From Dactylosporangium fulvum (GTDB lineage: Bacteria > Actinomycetota > Actinomycetes > Mycobacteriales > Micromonosporaceae), in the NCBI RefSeq assembly GCF_025137375.1, contig NZ_CP073720.1, positions 7,402,501-7,466,500 of the forward strand: DNA of 64,000 nucleotides, written 5' to 3'. The notes beneath the pieces are model-generated. The model did not search any database and had not been told where the DNA came from. It saw nothing but the letters and a program-made list of their open reading frames with translations. The translations under genes were made by a program, and so were the position numbers. Below, one piece after another: positions 9,144 to 17,636 of the stretch (positions are counted from its first letter, which is position 1; each line of letters starts with the position of its first letter).

Positions 9144-9180
9144 TCGGTCAGCTGCCCGGCAGCCTGTTAACCTGGCGGCT

Positions 9181-9858
9181 GTGAAGGTGGTCCCTGTCGC
9201 GCAACGCACAGCCGCGGAACACGTGCGATCGCAACTCGTTGAACTGATCGAGTCGGGTGAGTTCGCAGTAGGCCAGCGGCTGCCCTCCGAAGCCGAGCTG
9301 GCCAAATCATTTGCGGTCAGCCGTTCGGTGATCCGTGAAGCGCTCCACAGTGTGAACGCGCTGGGTCTCACCCGTTCGTATGCCGGCAAGGGCACCTTCG
9401 TCGACGCACAGTTCGCGCCGTCCCAGCTGCTGACCGGCAAGTACCTTCCCCGGGACCTGCACGAGGTGCGCAAGACGTTGGAGGTGCCATTGGCCGCCCT
9501 CGCGGCGGAGCGCCGTTCCCGGGCAGACCTCAAGGCGATGACCGCGCTGCTCGCAAGGTTCCGTGAGGAGGAGGATCCCTCCGTACGGGTTGGCATCGAT
9601 GCCGACTTCCACGTAGCCATCGCCACAGCGACCGCCAACCCTCTGTTCCCTCGGCTGGTCTCAGAACTCCGCACGGTTCTGCAGGAGCAAGCCATAGCCG
9701 CGGCAATCGTTCCGGGCCGGGCGGCTCGGGCGGCCGACGAGCACGACGCAATCCTTGCGGCCATCTCGGAGCGTGACGCTCATGCGGCGGCTGATGCGAT
9801 GAGGCTTCACCTGGCTGCCGTGGAGGACACCGTGACCTCGCTCGGACGCCGGAAATAG
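9181..9858 (+). CDS. GntR-family regulator, FadR subfamily
   Basis: 225 aa. N-terminal winged helix (LPSEAELAKSFAVSRSVIRE) and an all-helical FCD ligand-binding domain (DADFHVAIATATANPLFPRL and a later EHDAILAAI/MRLHLAAVE metal-site pattern). The GTG at 9181 is preferred over upstream in-frame starts because these overlap the C45 gene and encode no family residues. An AACCTG box lies 7-12 bases before the start, suggesting autoregulation together with the esterase and importer promoters. Confidence 0.85.
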   Translation: MKVVPVAQRTAAEHVRSQLVELIESGEFAVGQRLPSEAELAKSFAVSRSVIREALHSVNALGLTRSYAGKGTFVDAQFAPSQLLTGKYLPRDLHEVRKTLEVPLAALAAERRSRADLKAMTALLARFREEEDPSVRVGIDADFHVAIATATANPLFPRLVSELRTVLQEQAIAAAIVPGRAARAADEHDAILAAISERDAHAAADAMRLHLAAVEDTVTSLGRRK

Positions 9859-9941
9859 TCCACCGCGCAGGCAGCCCTGCCGAAGCTACAGGCACACCGG
9901 ATCAGGGTGGTGCATGTAGGTTCTCACCCTCGACAGCGGGC

Positions 9942-9988
9942 TCTCGCGATCTTGGCGACTGCGTTGGCGGTCCGCCAAGATCGCGAGA
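9942..9988. terminator. Strong stem-loop, probable bidirectional terminator
   Basis: Arms 9942-9957 (TCTCGCGATCTTGGCG) and 9973-9988 pair perfectly over 16 bp with a 15-base loop. It follows the FadR-type gene on the plus strand and the small ORF 10004-10144 on the minus strand. There is no U-tract, which is common for actinobacterial terminators. Confidence 0.6.
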
Positions 9989-10003
9989 AGCCCCTGGTGG
10001 GGT

Positions 10004-10144
10004 TCAGGGCACGATCGCATACAGACCGTCGGTCGGGTCGACCACGGCGTTGAGTTGCGTTCCGACCTTCAGGGCCGGGTGGTCCTTGCACTGCGAGGCA
10101 GATTCGAACGGCTCGAACCCAGGCCCGCTGATCAGCAGGCTCAT
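10004..10144 (-). CDS. Short hypothetical ORF (46 aa), possibly a gene fragment
   Basis: Translates as a 46-residue protein beginning MSLLISGPGFEPF and ending LYAIVP. The stretch PALKVGTQLNAVVDPTDG resembles the closing beta-rich segment of actinobacterial proteins ending in a VGT-VDP pattern, so this may be the tail of a decayed larger gene. No clear Shine-Dalgarno sequence. It is flanked by the direct repeat and by the hairpin downstream of its stop. Confidence 0.3.
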   Translation of the reverse strand: MSLLISGPGFEPFESASQCKDHPALKVGTQLNAVVDPTDGLYAIVP

Positions 10145-10184
10145 GTAGGTTCTCGACGTCGATGACGCTTGCGACACGGCGGTC

Positions 10185-10652
10185 TCAGTGCTGAACTAGG
10201 CCGCCGACGGGGACGGCGGCGACGTGGCCGGTTGCCGGAAGGGTCTGCGCCAGCGCAAGGCCAATGTCGACCAGCGATGATCGGCGCAGGCGAGCTACCT
10301 CGGGTATCGGGGTCCATACCGACTCGGCGGTTTCGCCGTTCGGCTCGGGTCGGAGAGCGCCACCGGTGATACGGACTCGGTAAAAGATGCCGACATTCTG
10401 GTGCTCAAGCCCCAACCGTGCCTCGGCGGCAGGAATCACCCTCGAGTCCACGCCCAGCAGGCGTTCGACCACCGCGTCGCAGCCGGTCTCCTCGGCGACC
10501 TCCCGGATGACCGCATCGAACGGATCCTCCGCGTGCTCGACCTTGCCGCCTGGAAGGGTCCAGTTCGTGTCGCCCGTCGGTGATACATAACGAGCGAGCA
10601 GTACCTGCTCATCCTCAATGCACACGGCGTATGCCGCCAGCCGGAAACTCAT
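10185..10652 (-). CDS. Nudix hydrolase
   Basis: 155 aa. Complete Nudix box GGKVEHAEDPFDAVIREVAE followed by ETG (G-x5-E-x7-REVAEETG), the metal-binding loop that hydrolyses nucleoside diphosphates linked to another group. Overall length fits the MutT-like class. Downstream of the TnsA-like pseudogene on the same strand. The precise substrate cannot be deduced. Confidence 0.9.
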   Translation of the reverse strand: MSFRLAAYAVCIEDEQVLLARYVSPTGDTNWTLPGGKVEHAEDPFDAVIREVAEETGCDAVVERLLGVDSRVIPAAEARLGLEHQNVGIFYRVRITGGALRPEPNGETAESVWTPIPEVARLRRSSLVDIGLALAQTLPATGHVAAVPVGGLVQH

Positions 10653-10699
10653 CCTCGTTCCTCCCGGCGGACCCTATCTCAGTGATCTCTCGACGTCGG

Positions 10700-10880
10700 G
10701 GCGCATTCGGTCCATGCAGCCGGCTCGGCTTCACGTCCACCACGGTCAGCACGCCAGAGACATTGCACAGCAACAGGTCCGGCACATGGTGCCGCGATCG
10801 CCGTCACCGCCGGATCGAAGTCAGCCAGCAAGATCCGAGCGAGTTCCCGCCAGCTCTCGTACGCCACTGACCTCGCTCGC
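10700..10880 (-). pseudogene. Remnant of a TnsA-like heteromeric transposase endonuclease subunit
   Basis: On the minus strand one frame reads VAYESWRELARILLADFDPA followed by VTAIAA. After a shift to another frame it continues as HHVPDLLLCNVSGVLTVVDVKPSRL (split here only by reading). This is the conserved core of actinobacterial TnsA-like proteins: E-LARxLLADFDP, then xHVPDxLL, then VVDVKP. About ten residues normally linking AIAAQP to the KHVPD segment are missing at the frame break, so this is an internal deletion with frameshift, and both ends of the gene are gone. No TnsB/TnsC partner is nearby. Confidence 0.6.
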
Positions 10881-10905
10881 CTGGCGGCGTGCCGCGCACC
10901 GATCG

Positions 10906-11742
10906 TCAGCCACGAGTGCCGCCGCGTTCGTTTCTTTCGGCGAGGCGCTGGGCTTGCCCGTTGTGCACATCGCTTACCCACTCCCAGCCGGGCTTAGCCG
11001 ATGGGCCGATCCGCGGGTCACTGGGAACATGGCCCTCACGCAAGGCGAGCACGTACGCCCGATCCCGCTCGATCCGTGCGTGTACCTGATCAGCTCCGCC
11101 GACTGACCCGTGGCCAGGGACGACGACATCGACATCGCCCGCCACGCCCTCCAGCAGCCGCAGCGCTGCGAGGTAGTCCTCGATCGGGTCAGCGGTGCCG
11201 TCCAAGTCGAGCATCGGGATCAAGACATCAGAGAGCATGTCGCCGGCGACGAGAACCCCGCGTTCTTCGATGAACAGCGCCGCATGGCCCGGTGCATGCG
11301 CTTGATGCTCGATGATCCGGACTTGAGGGCCGTCCCATGGAATCTGCGCCGTCTCGGCGGGCAGGGCGGTGATGAGGCCGAACAGGTCCAGCGGGACATG
11401 CTCGGCGATGCCCGTCGGTTCCAGGTGGGCGGTGATCTCGGCCTTCGCACCCGGGTCGGACAGCTGATCCCGGACAGCGGCCGCGCAGCGGGCCGTGCCG
11501 TAACGAGGGGCCGCGCCGAGCTGGGCGTGCCAGAGCAGGTGATCCCAATCCGGATGCGTCGAGAAGCCTGCCACGACGGTCTGGCCCGAGTTGGACAGGT
11601 CGTTCGCGAGGCAGGCCATTTCGTGGTCCTGCACCCCGGGGTCGATGAGCAACACGCCGGCGCGGCCTTGCACGACAATGGCGTTGCTCTGGACGAACTC
11701 GCTCTCGTGGACCAGCACACCCTCCGCGACCTGCCTCAGCAC
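10906..11742 (-). CDS. MBL-fold metallo-hydrolase
   Basis: 278 aa metallo-beta-lactamase-fold protein. Metal ligands visible in order: STHPDWDHLLW (His63, Asp65, Asp67, His68), HAPGHAALF, LVAGDMLSD, and VVPGHGSVG. The fold covers thiol-ester, lactone and other hydrolases, so the substrate is open. Start 11742 overlaps the end of the RibD-type reductase gene by 7 bases, indicating co-transcription. Confidence 0.85.
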   Translation of the reverse strand: MLRQVAEGVLVHESEFVQSNAIVVQGRAGVLLIDPGVQDHEMACLANDLSNSGQTVVAGFSTHPDWDHLLWHAQLGAAPRYGTARCAAAVRDQLSDPGAKAEITAHLEPTGIAEHVPLDLFGLITALPAETAQIPWDGPQVRIIEHQAHAPGHAALFIEERGVLVAGDMLSDVLIPMLDLDGTADPIEDYLAALRLLEGVAGDVDVVVPGHGSVGGADQVHARIERDRAYVLALREGHVPSDPRIGPSAKPGWEWVSDVHNGQAQRLAERNERGGTRG

Positions 11743-12332
11743 GAGCTCGCCTCGCTTGCCTCCTGGATGGCGTAACGGTGCATCGTGACGCCCTGCTTGA
11801 ACGATCGCTGCTCGAGCAGGTCGAGCTCGATCGGCACGTCGTAGTCGTCGAACAGCGGCCTGCCGAAGCCGAGGATCGCGGGATGGGTGAAGAGCAGCAG
11901 CTCGTCGAGAAGCCCCGCCCGGAGCAGCTGCGTGGCGAGCGCCGCGCCGCCCACACCGATGGTGCCGTCGGTCCCGGCCCGCAGGGCGGCGAGTTGCTCG
12001 ATCGCGTCGTCTCCGCCGATGATCCGGGTATTGTGATCGGCGCTGAGGCGGGTGCGGGAGACGAGCACCTTGGGCGCGGCGGTCCAGATCTCGCCGTACT
12101 CACGCATGACATCCGGCAGCGACGCGTCCTCACGCGCCCGTGGCCAGTACTCCTCCATCGTCTCGTACATGACCCGACCCTGGACCATGACCGCGAGCGC
12201 CCGCGCCTGCGCGTTGAACTCGCGGTGCAGTTCCTCGTCGATGCGCAGCCACTCGCCGGCACCGTTGTCCCCAGGAACTTGCTCGATCCGCAGGTCGAGG
12301 GACACGTTCATCCAATAGACGAAGCGGCCCAT
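11736..12332 (-). CDS. RibD C-terminal / dihydrofolate reductase-family protein
   Basis: 198 aa. RibD-C/YwjB-like reductase: MGRFVYWMNVSLD start, VMVQGRVMYETM, and the dinucleotide-binding pattern TIGVGGAALATQLL near the C terminus. The ATG at 12332 is chosen over the longer frame because the family begins with the beta strand right after it. Divergent from an HxlR regulator, the usual arrangement for a regulator-controlled stress reductase; the MBL gene is probably in the same transcript. Confidence 0.8.
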   Translation of the reverse strand: MGRFVYWMNVSLDLRIEQVPGDNGAGEWLRIDEELHREFNAQARALAVMVQGRVMYETMEEYWPRAREDASLPDVMREYGEIWTAAPKVLVSRTRLSADHNTRIIGGDDAIEQLAALRAGTDGTIGVGGAALATQLLRAGLLDELLLFTHPAILGFGRPLFDDYDVPIELDLLEQRSFKQGVTMHRYAIQEASEASSC

Positions 12333-12403
12333 CTCTCCCCACCCCCAGTGATTGCGTTCTGCAACTACTATATTGAGGACGAAATACCTGTCAAGGAGGG
12401 GAC

Positions 12404-12922
12404 GTGGAACCACGGTCCGGGTGTCCGATCAACGCCGCCGTCGAGGTGCTCGGAGATCGCTGGTCGTTGCTCGTGCTGCGCGACGTCATCTTCGGCGACC
12501 GCCGCTACTTCCGGGCGCTGCTCACCGGGTCGATCGAGGGCATCGCTTCGAACATCCTCGCCGACCGCCTCGTGCGGCTCGTCGAGGCAGGGATCCTCAC
12601 CCGCGGCACCGCAGCGCGGGGGCAGCGCGCTCGCTACAGCCTCACTGAAGCCGGCATCCAGACTCTTCCGATCATCTACGCCCTCGGCAACTGGGGCCTC
12701 GACTGGCGCCCCGGCAGCGACGAGCTCCGGAGCCGGCAGCAGCTCATGCGCGACGAGGGTCCGGCGTTCATCGAGGAGCTCATGGACGAGCTTCGGGTGC
12801 GCCACCTGGACGCCCCGCCGAAGCCGCACCACGGCCCGGGACCCCTCGAGCGTCTCAACGCCGCCTACGCCGCCGAGCAGGAACGCCGACCTGGTGCGAG
12901 AAGACCCCGTTCAACCTTCTAG
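12404..12922 (+). CDS. HxlR-family transcriptional regulator
   Basis: 172 aa winged-helix protein. The HxlR core is clear: a Cys at position 7 (SGCPINAAVEVLGDRWSLLV), then FLLRDV-type helix, recognition helix IASNILADRLVRLVEAG and wing RYSLTEAG. GTG at 12404 follows a strong AAGGAGGGG. Cys near the N terminus is typical of redox or electrophile sensing members. It probably controls the divergent reductase/MBL operon across a 71-base shared promoter. Confidence 0.88.
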   Translation: MEPRSGCPINAAVEVLGDRWSLLVLRDVIFGDRRYFRALLTGSIEGIASNILADRLVRLVEAGILTRGTAARGQRARYSLTEAGIQTLPIIYALGNWGLDWRPGSDELRSRQQLMRDEGPAFIEELMDELRVRHLDAPPKPHHGPGPLERLNAAYAAEQERRPGARRPRSTF

Positions 12923-13068
12923 CTCGTCCCTGAGGCGACCATCGTCCACATCAAGCGCCACCCGGTCGCCATGGGATATGCGTAGAGGCCGCCAGATCCT
13001 GACCGGGACAGAACCTGGCGCCTCTTCACACTCACACCGAAAATCGGCAACCGAACCGGCCCGGGGTG

Positions 13069-14484
13069 CTACCGCGCGTTGTACCGGTGGTCGAGGGCCA
13101 GGTCGTGGTCGTCGAGCGAGGGGATGTACACCGGGGATCCAGATGCCGCAAATGAAGGAGCCGTTACGCCCGCCCAGCGCTGCACCGCCGCCGTCGCCGT
13201 GGCGGTCTCGTCCGGGGTGAGCTTGGCGATGTTCGCGCCGTGGTTGGCGCCCGCCGCGACGTACCACAGTGAGTCCTTCGTCCCCGGCCCGAGGCGGAAC
13301 GGCTCGGCGCTCCACGGGTCGTTCTGGCCGTAGACGAGTAGCAGCTGCCGGCCGGCGAACTTCACCCAGAGGTCGATGTCGAGCATCGCCAGCGGCTGGA
13401 AGCGCGGCACGAGCTCCCGCGGGATATAGGACTGCGCACGGTCCTGGCCGCGGTAGTGCTGCAGCTTGGCCAGGTGCGGCAGCGAGAGTTTCGGGTAGCC
13501 GAGCTGGTAGGAGGCCTGGAAATACAACGGGGTGTACGGCTCGAGGCCCTGGTCGGTGTTGGCGTCCAGGCCGAGGATGAAGTCCATCCACGCCCAGATG
13601 TCGTCGCTGGACGCGGTGGCCGGCGGCACGTCGGCGCAGTCGCTTTCCGAGCCGTACTGCCAGAAGGCCCACGTCGTGCCGTTGACCAAGAACTCGAAGG
13701 CCCGGTCGGCGCCGCCCACGGTGGTGAAGGTGCGCTGGTTGGCCTCGGCCCAGGCCTGGTACCGCGCGACGAACTCGGCCCGCCGGTGCAGCGCCTCGAC
13801 CTGCACGCCGTCCAGCGCGGCCCGGCAGGCGGCGGTGCCGACCGTGGTGAAGAACTTGTCGTAGGCGGAGTCCTCGGAGTTCACCACGTCCTGGGACGCG
13901 ACGTAGGCAACGGTGCCGTCCACGTCACCCGGGTAGAAGCGGCGGTGGTACACCGAGGTCACGCCGCCCTTGCTCGCACCCGTCGAGATCCACTTCTGCG
14001 CGTAGATCGGCTTCAGCGCCTGCACGATCCGGTGGTGGTCCGTGGCCGCCTGCCGGATCGTCAGCTCCCGCGGCCAGTCCGGGTTCGCCGGTCGCGAGGG
14101 GGCGAAGAAGCGCTGCTCGACCGAGATCTGGTTGCCGTCGATGAGCCGCGTCGGCTCGGACCGGAAGGCGTACTCCGGCACGTAGTACCCGGTGGTGTGC
14201 AGCACCATGGGCCGGTCGGTGCCGCGGTGCAGCAGGGTGAAGCGCTGCTGGAACGTGCCAGCGCGCGGGCGCTGATGGTCGACCGGCTGGCTGATGCTGA
14301 GGATGAAGAACCGGTGCGGCGCCGCGACCGGCTGCTCCTCGATCACGGTCAGCCCGGGCACCGCTCGCAGCCGGGCCAGGATGTCGGTGTCGGCCGCCGC
14401 GGCCGCCGGCCCCGCGACGCCGACCGCCCCGACCAGGCCTACCAGCACGCTGAACGCGAGCAGCAGGTTCCGAATGCGAACCAC
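13069..14484 (-). CDS. Secreted S37-family (PS-10) tripeptidyl aminopeptidase
   Basis: 471 aa. Sec-type signal peptide (LLLAFSVLVGLVGAVGVAG, cleavage near AAAA-DTD). Nucleophile motif STGASKGG; the acid is likely in YGQNDPWS and the His in GANHGANI. This matches streptomycete S37 peptidases, extracellular aminopeptidases of the alpha/beta-hydrolase fold. GTG at 14484 follows GGGGAGGA; the longer frame upstream encodes no recognisable protein. Confidence 0.82.
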   Translation of the reverse strand: MVRIRNLLLAFSVLVGLVGAVGVAGPAAAAADTDILARLRAVPGLTVIEEQPVAAPHRFFILSISQPVDHQRPRAGTFQQRFTLLHRGTDRPMVLHTTGYYVPEYAFRSEPTRLIDGNQISVEQRFFAPSRPANPDWPRELTIRQAATDHHRIVQALKPIYAQKWISTGASKGGVTSVYHRRFYPGDVDGTVAYVASQDVVNSEDSAYDKFFTTVGTAACRAALDGVQVEALHRRAEFVARYQAWAEANQRTFTTVGGADRAFEFLVNGTTWAFWQYGSESDCADVPPATASSDDIWAWMDFILGLDANTDQGLEPYTPLYFQASYQLGYPKLSLPHLAKLQHYRGQDRAQSYIPRELVPRFQPLAMLDIDLWVKFAGRQLLLVYGQNDPWSAEPFRLGPGTKDSLWYVAAGANHGANIAKLTPDETATATAAVQRWAGVTAPSFAASGSPVYIPSLDDHDLALDHRYNAR

Positions 14485-14633
14485 AGGATCCTCCCCATCG
14501 AAGAACAGGTCGGTGAACATGCTGTCCGGGAACAGCGCCTCGCGGCGCTCGTGCAGGAACGCAACAAACCGAGTTGCCGGGAAGGGCCTCGTCGCAGAAC
14601 CATGCTGGCGGCGGCCATCGTTGACACCAGCTA

Positions 14634-14999
14634 CTAGGGCCAGGCGAGGCAGAAGGTGTGGCCGGCCGGATCCGCGTAGATCCGGAACCCCGTGCGCGCG
14701 GCCGGATCGTCGACCGCCTTCAACAGCCGCCCGCCCAGCTTGATCGCCTTCTCGTGCGCGGCATCGAGGTCTTCGAGGTAGAAGTCGAGGTGGACCTGCT
14801 GTGACGACGCGCCGTCCGGCCACGTGGGTGGCACATGATCGGGGGCCAGTTGGACAGCCAGGTGCCACTCCCCGTCGATCCAGATGTTGTGCCACGTGTC
14901 CTTCGCCTCGACGGAGCCGTCCAGGAGTCCAGCCCAGAATGCGCTCTCCGCCTCAAGATCCGCTGCCTCGAAAACAATCGTCCGGCGTTTGAACTTCAC
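14634..14999 (-). CDS. VOC-superfamily (glyoxalase-like) protein
   Basis: 121 aa single-domain VOC protein starting KFKRRTIVFEAADLEAESAF. The usual closing strand with a metal-ligand-like FRIYADPAGHTFCLA is present. GTG at 14999 is preceded by GGAGAGGGG. Such proteins are dioxygenases, isomerases or antibiotic-binding proteins; nothing here distinguishes them. Confidence 0.75.
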   Translation of the reverse strand: MKFKRRTIVFEAADLEAESAFWAGLLDGSVEAKDTWHNIWIDGEWHLAVQLAPDHVPPTWPDGASSQQVHLDFYLEDLDAAHEKAIKLGGRLLKAVDDPAARTGFRIYADPAGHTFCLAWP

Positions 15000-15349
15000 A
15001 AGGCCACACCCCTCTCCGGCGGATGTTGAACTACGCACGCTCATTCTGGCGATTCCTGCCGGAGCGCGACGCCCCAGGTTTTGGGGATACGTGCGTCCCG
15101 GCGCTTTCGCCACCCAGCGCATGCTCTCGGCTGGTGACCGGACTGCCCGCGATCCCCCGCTTTGTGTGACATCACGCCGTCGGGACGCGCCGGTAGGGTC
15201 GGCGAAACCGGTGGCTCCGCGCCGATGGCACGGACCGGTCGAACGAGGCAACGTGACGCTGGCCGACGATCCCGAGAGGGATACCGGTCACCGCGATGGG
15301 TCGACGTCATCTTCTCTGTATAGAAGGTACGCACAGTTAGGAGGTACGC
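15000..15349. other. Intergenic region with candidate promoter of the LVIVD gene
   Basis: No gene was found in this 350-base divergent spacer. Just before the plus-strand gene there is an imperfect inverted repeat CTTCT/AGAAG (15311-15315 and 15322-15326), then two copies of GGTACGCA (15326-15333 and 15343-15350). The second overlaps the start codon, and between them lies the ribosome site TTAGGAGG. The repeat pair may be a regulator site. Confidence 0.35.
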
Positions 15350-17158
15350 ATGACCGGCACGGGTGTGGTCCACGGCGGCCAGCACGGGCTTGACGAAGAG
15401 CACCTGCCGCCCGTCTCGTACGGGGTGCGGCTGGTGGGTAAGGCCCAGGTCACCAACCCGTCGGGGGCGGGCCTCGAGCGTCACATCGCGGACGTGGCCG
15501 CGTACGACAACTACGCGTTCCTCACGGTGTACCGGGAGCCGACGTGTGAGCGGACCGGCGCTTACGTCATCAACATCAGCGACCCGAAGGCACCCTTCGA
15601 GGTCCAGAGCGCGTTCATGGAGACCACGCCGGGCAACTACGCCGGCGAGGGTCCGAGCGTGACCGAGATCCACAACGAGTACTTCAGTGGTGTGCTGTTC
15701 ATACACGGAAACGAGATGTACGCCCAGGCCGATGCGCCGGACCCGACCGGGCCGCGCCAGCGGGGCGGCATCAATATCTGGAACATTTCCGACCCGGAGC
15801 ACCCCCAGCTCTTGGCCGCCCACGCCGGCGACTACACGGGTCCGGACGGCGAGGCCGAGTCGCAGGCCTTGGCGGTGTACTACACGTTCGCCTGGACCAA
15901 CAACTTCACCGGCCGCACCTACGTCGGCTTCGTAACCGATAAACCCACCAGCGATATCGGCATCATGGACATCACCGACCCCCGCAACCCGGTTATGGTC
16001 AACGCCCTCGACCTGAAGGTGGCGCCGTTCAACGTCACCCAGGACACTTCGAAGGGCCTCACCTCGGTGTTTTCCCACGCCGTCAAGGTGCGTCCGGTCG
16101 GCCATCGGTACGTCATGAACGCGACGTACTGGGACGGCGGATACGTGTTGCTCGACGTGACCGACCCGACGCCGGGCAACGTCTCGCTGATCGCCCAGAG
16201 CGACTACGCCGAATTTGACGAGGAGCGCGCAAAGCGCGGGCAACAGATCTCGCCGGAGGGCAACGCCGAACATTGCGAGCTCTCGCCCGACGCCGAATAC
16301 CTGGTGGGCGCCGACGAGGACTTCGATCCGTATCGCCTGCTCGGCACGATCACGTCGGGTCCGCACGCCGGCACGGAGTATGTCGCGACGTGGAGCCCGG
16401 ACACGGCACCGGTCGATGCCGACACCACGATCTCCGGCACGCCGACCTTCGTCGGCTTCGGATGCCCGGGGACGGTGCGGCCCGGTCACGGGATCGCGCT
16501 CATCGAGCGTGACGCATCGATCCTCACCGGTGGGTCGGCCAAAGGGTGTTCGTTCCAGGAGAAGCTGGACACCATCGCCGCCGCCGGTTATGACGCGGGC
16601 ATCATATTCAACCACCAGGGGCCGGACGGCCTCCAACAGTTCCCCACGTCGGCCAAAGGAACGATTCCGCTCATGTTCGTCAACCGTCTGACGGGTCTGC
16701 AACTGCTCGGGGTGCCCGGCGTGACCGAGGCGACGGCCTGCACGACCGCGACGCCGGCCACGCCGGCCGTCTCCGCGACCGATATCAAGGCGGTGTTCGA
16801 CGGTTGGGGCTACATCCGGCTGTTCAAGACGGACATCCCGGGCCGCGCCGGCACCGGCTCGATGACTCAGATCGACACGTATGCAATCCCTGAGTCGCAG
16901 GACCCGAGGTTCGCGTCCGGCTTCGGCGACCTCTCGGCGTCCCATGTGGCGATCGACCCGGATCGCAAGCTGGTGTACGCCACCTTCTACGCGGGCGGGT
17001 TGCGGGTGCTGAGCTACGGCAGTGGCGGTCTGCAGGAGGTCGGCGCCTTCTGCGAGCCCGGCAACGACTTCTTGGGCGTCGAGATCCACAAGATCGGCGA
17101 GAAGAACTACGTCCTGGTCAGCGACCGGAACTTCGGTCTCTACATCTTCGACGTCTGA
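15350..17158 (+). CDS. LVIVD-repeat protein with inserted PA domain
   Basis: 602 aa. Repeated beta-propeller-like LVIVD units (YVINISDPKAPFEVQSAF, INIWNISDPEHPQLLAAH, IGIMDITDPRNPVMVNAL, YVLLDVTDPTPGNVSLIAQ). A protease-associated (PA) domain is inserted around KGCSFQEKLDTIAAAGYDAG to FNHQGPDG. LVIVD proteins are usually surface or secreted, but the N terminus here (MTGTGVVHGGQHG) lacks a signal peptide. Function unknown; perhaps protein- or ligand-binding scaffold. Stand-alone gene. Confidence 0.75.
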   Translation: MTGTGVVHGGQHGLDEEHLPPVSYGVRLVGKAQVTNPSGAGLERHIADVAAYDNYAFLTVYREPTCERTGAYVINISDPKAPFEVQSAFMETTPGNYAGEGPSVTEIHNEYFSGVLFIHGNEMYAQADAPDPTGPRQRGGINIWNISDPEHPQLLAAHAGDYTGPDGEAESQALAVYYTFAWTNNFTGRTYVGFVTDKPTSDIGIMDITDPRNPVMVNALDLKVAPFNVTQDTSKGLTSVFSHAVKVRPVGHRYVMNATYWDGGYVLLDVTDPTPGNVSLIAQSDYAEFDEERAKRGQQISPEGNAEHCELSPDAEYLVGADEDFDPYRLLGTITSGPHAGTEYVATWSPDTAPVDADTTISGTPTFVGFGCPGTVRPGHGIALIERDASILTGGSAKGCSFQEKLDTIAAAGYDAGIIFNHQGPDGLQQFPTSAKGTIPLMFVNRLTGLQLLGVPGVTEATACTTATPATPAVSATDIKAVFDGWGYIRLFKTDIPGRAGTGSMTQIDTYAIPESQDPRFASGFGDLSASHVAIDPDRKLVYATFYAGGLRVLSYGSGGLQEVGAFCEPGNDFLGVEIHKIGEKNYVLVSDRNFGLYIFDV

Positions 17159-17169
17159 TCACGCACCGA

Positions 17170-17400
17170 ACATGCGCTGGTGGCGGCCCCCAGTGGGGCG
17201 CGCCACCAGCGCTGCGGTGGTGGGCGACGAAGATCGTGCGGCGAGAGGTCCCCGTACTGGTCCACCGCCCGGTACACGTAGCGCCACACGCCACCGACCT
17301 TGACGGACGTCTCGTCGACGTACCAACGGCCGCCGCGACGGCCGCGCAGCCTCCGCCAACAGCTGGTGAACTCGCCGCGTCAGACCGCCGACGGGCGTGT
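17170..17400 (-). pseudogene. IS6-family (IS26-like) transposase remnant
   Basis: The minus strand encodes GRWYVDETSVKVGGVWRYVY followed by RAVDQYGDL. This is the catalytic core of IS6-family transposases (normally WxVDETYVKVxGxWxYLYRAVD), containing the first DDE aspartate. The frame is disrupted on both sides and no other domain remains. Nothing else was found in the spacer 17159-17636. It marks past insertion at the left border of the peptide cluster. Confidence 0.65.
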
Positions 17401-17636
17401 CGATCAAAGCTATTGACGTCGACAGATGCTACGGTCGCCACCACGACGAGTTCATGTCCCCAATTGGCGCGACCGGCAGCCGACCCAGAGATGTCAGAGA
17501 ATGGCCGCAGAATGCAATCAGCCCAGGTCGTAGGCATATGTCGGCGCCCGAGGGCTGCCCGAGACGAGTGCTCGGGTCCCGCTTCCGCCGGCCCGACGAT
17601 GGGACGAAGTCTGATGCAGATGCTTGCGGGGATACC

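Larger units (their letters stand above)
9913..10154. repeat. Direct repeat CATGTAGGTTCTC, two copies
   Basis: Identical 13-base copies at 9913-9925 and 10142-10154 flank the hairpin and the small ORF between them. The right copy overlaps the ORF's start codon. This could be a short duplication left by an insertion or excision; nothing else identifies it. Confidence 0.4.

Noticed and set aside
15041..17089. A 682-codon minus-strand frame opposite the LVIVD gene
   Set aside because: Repetitive VxV-rich shadow; the plus strand shows repeated LVIVD motifs and a good ribosome site.
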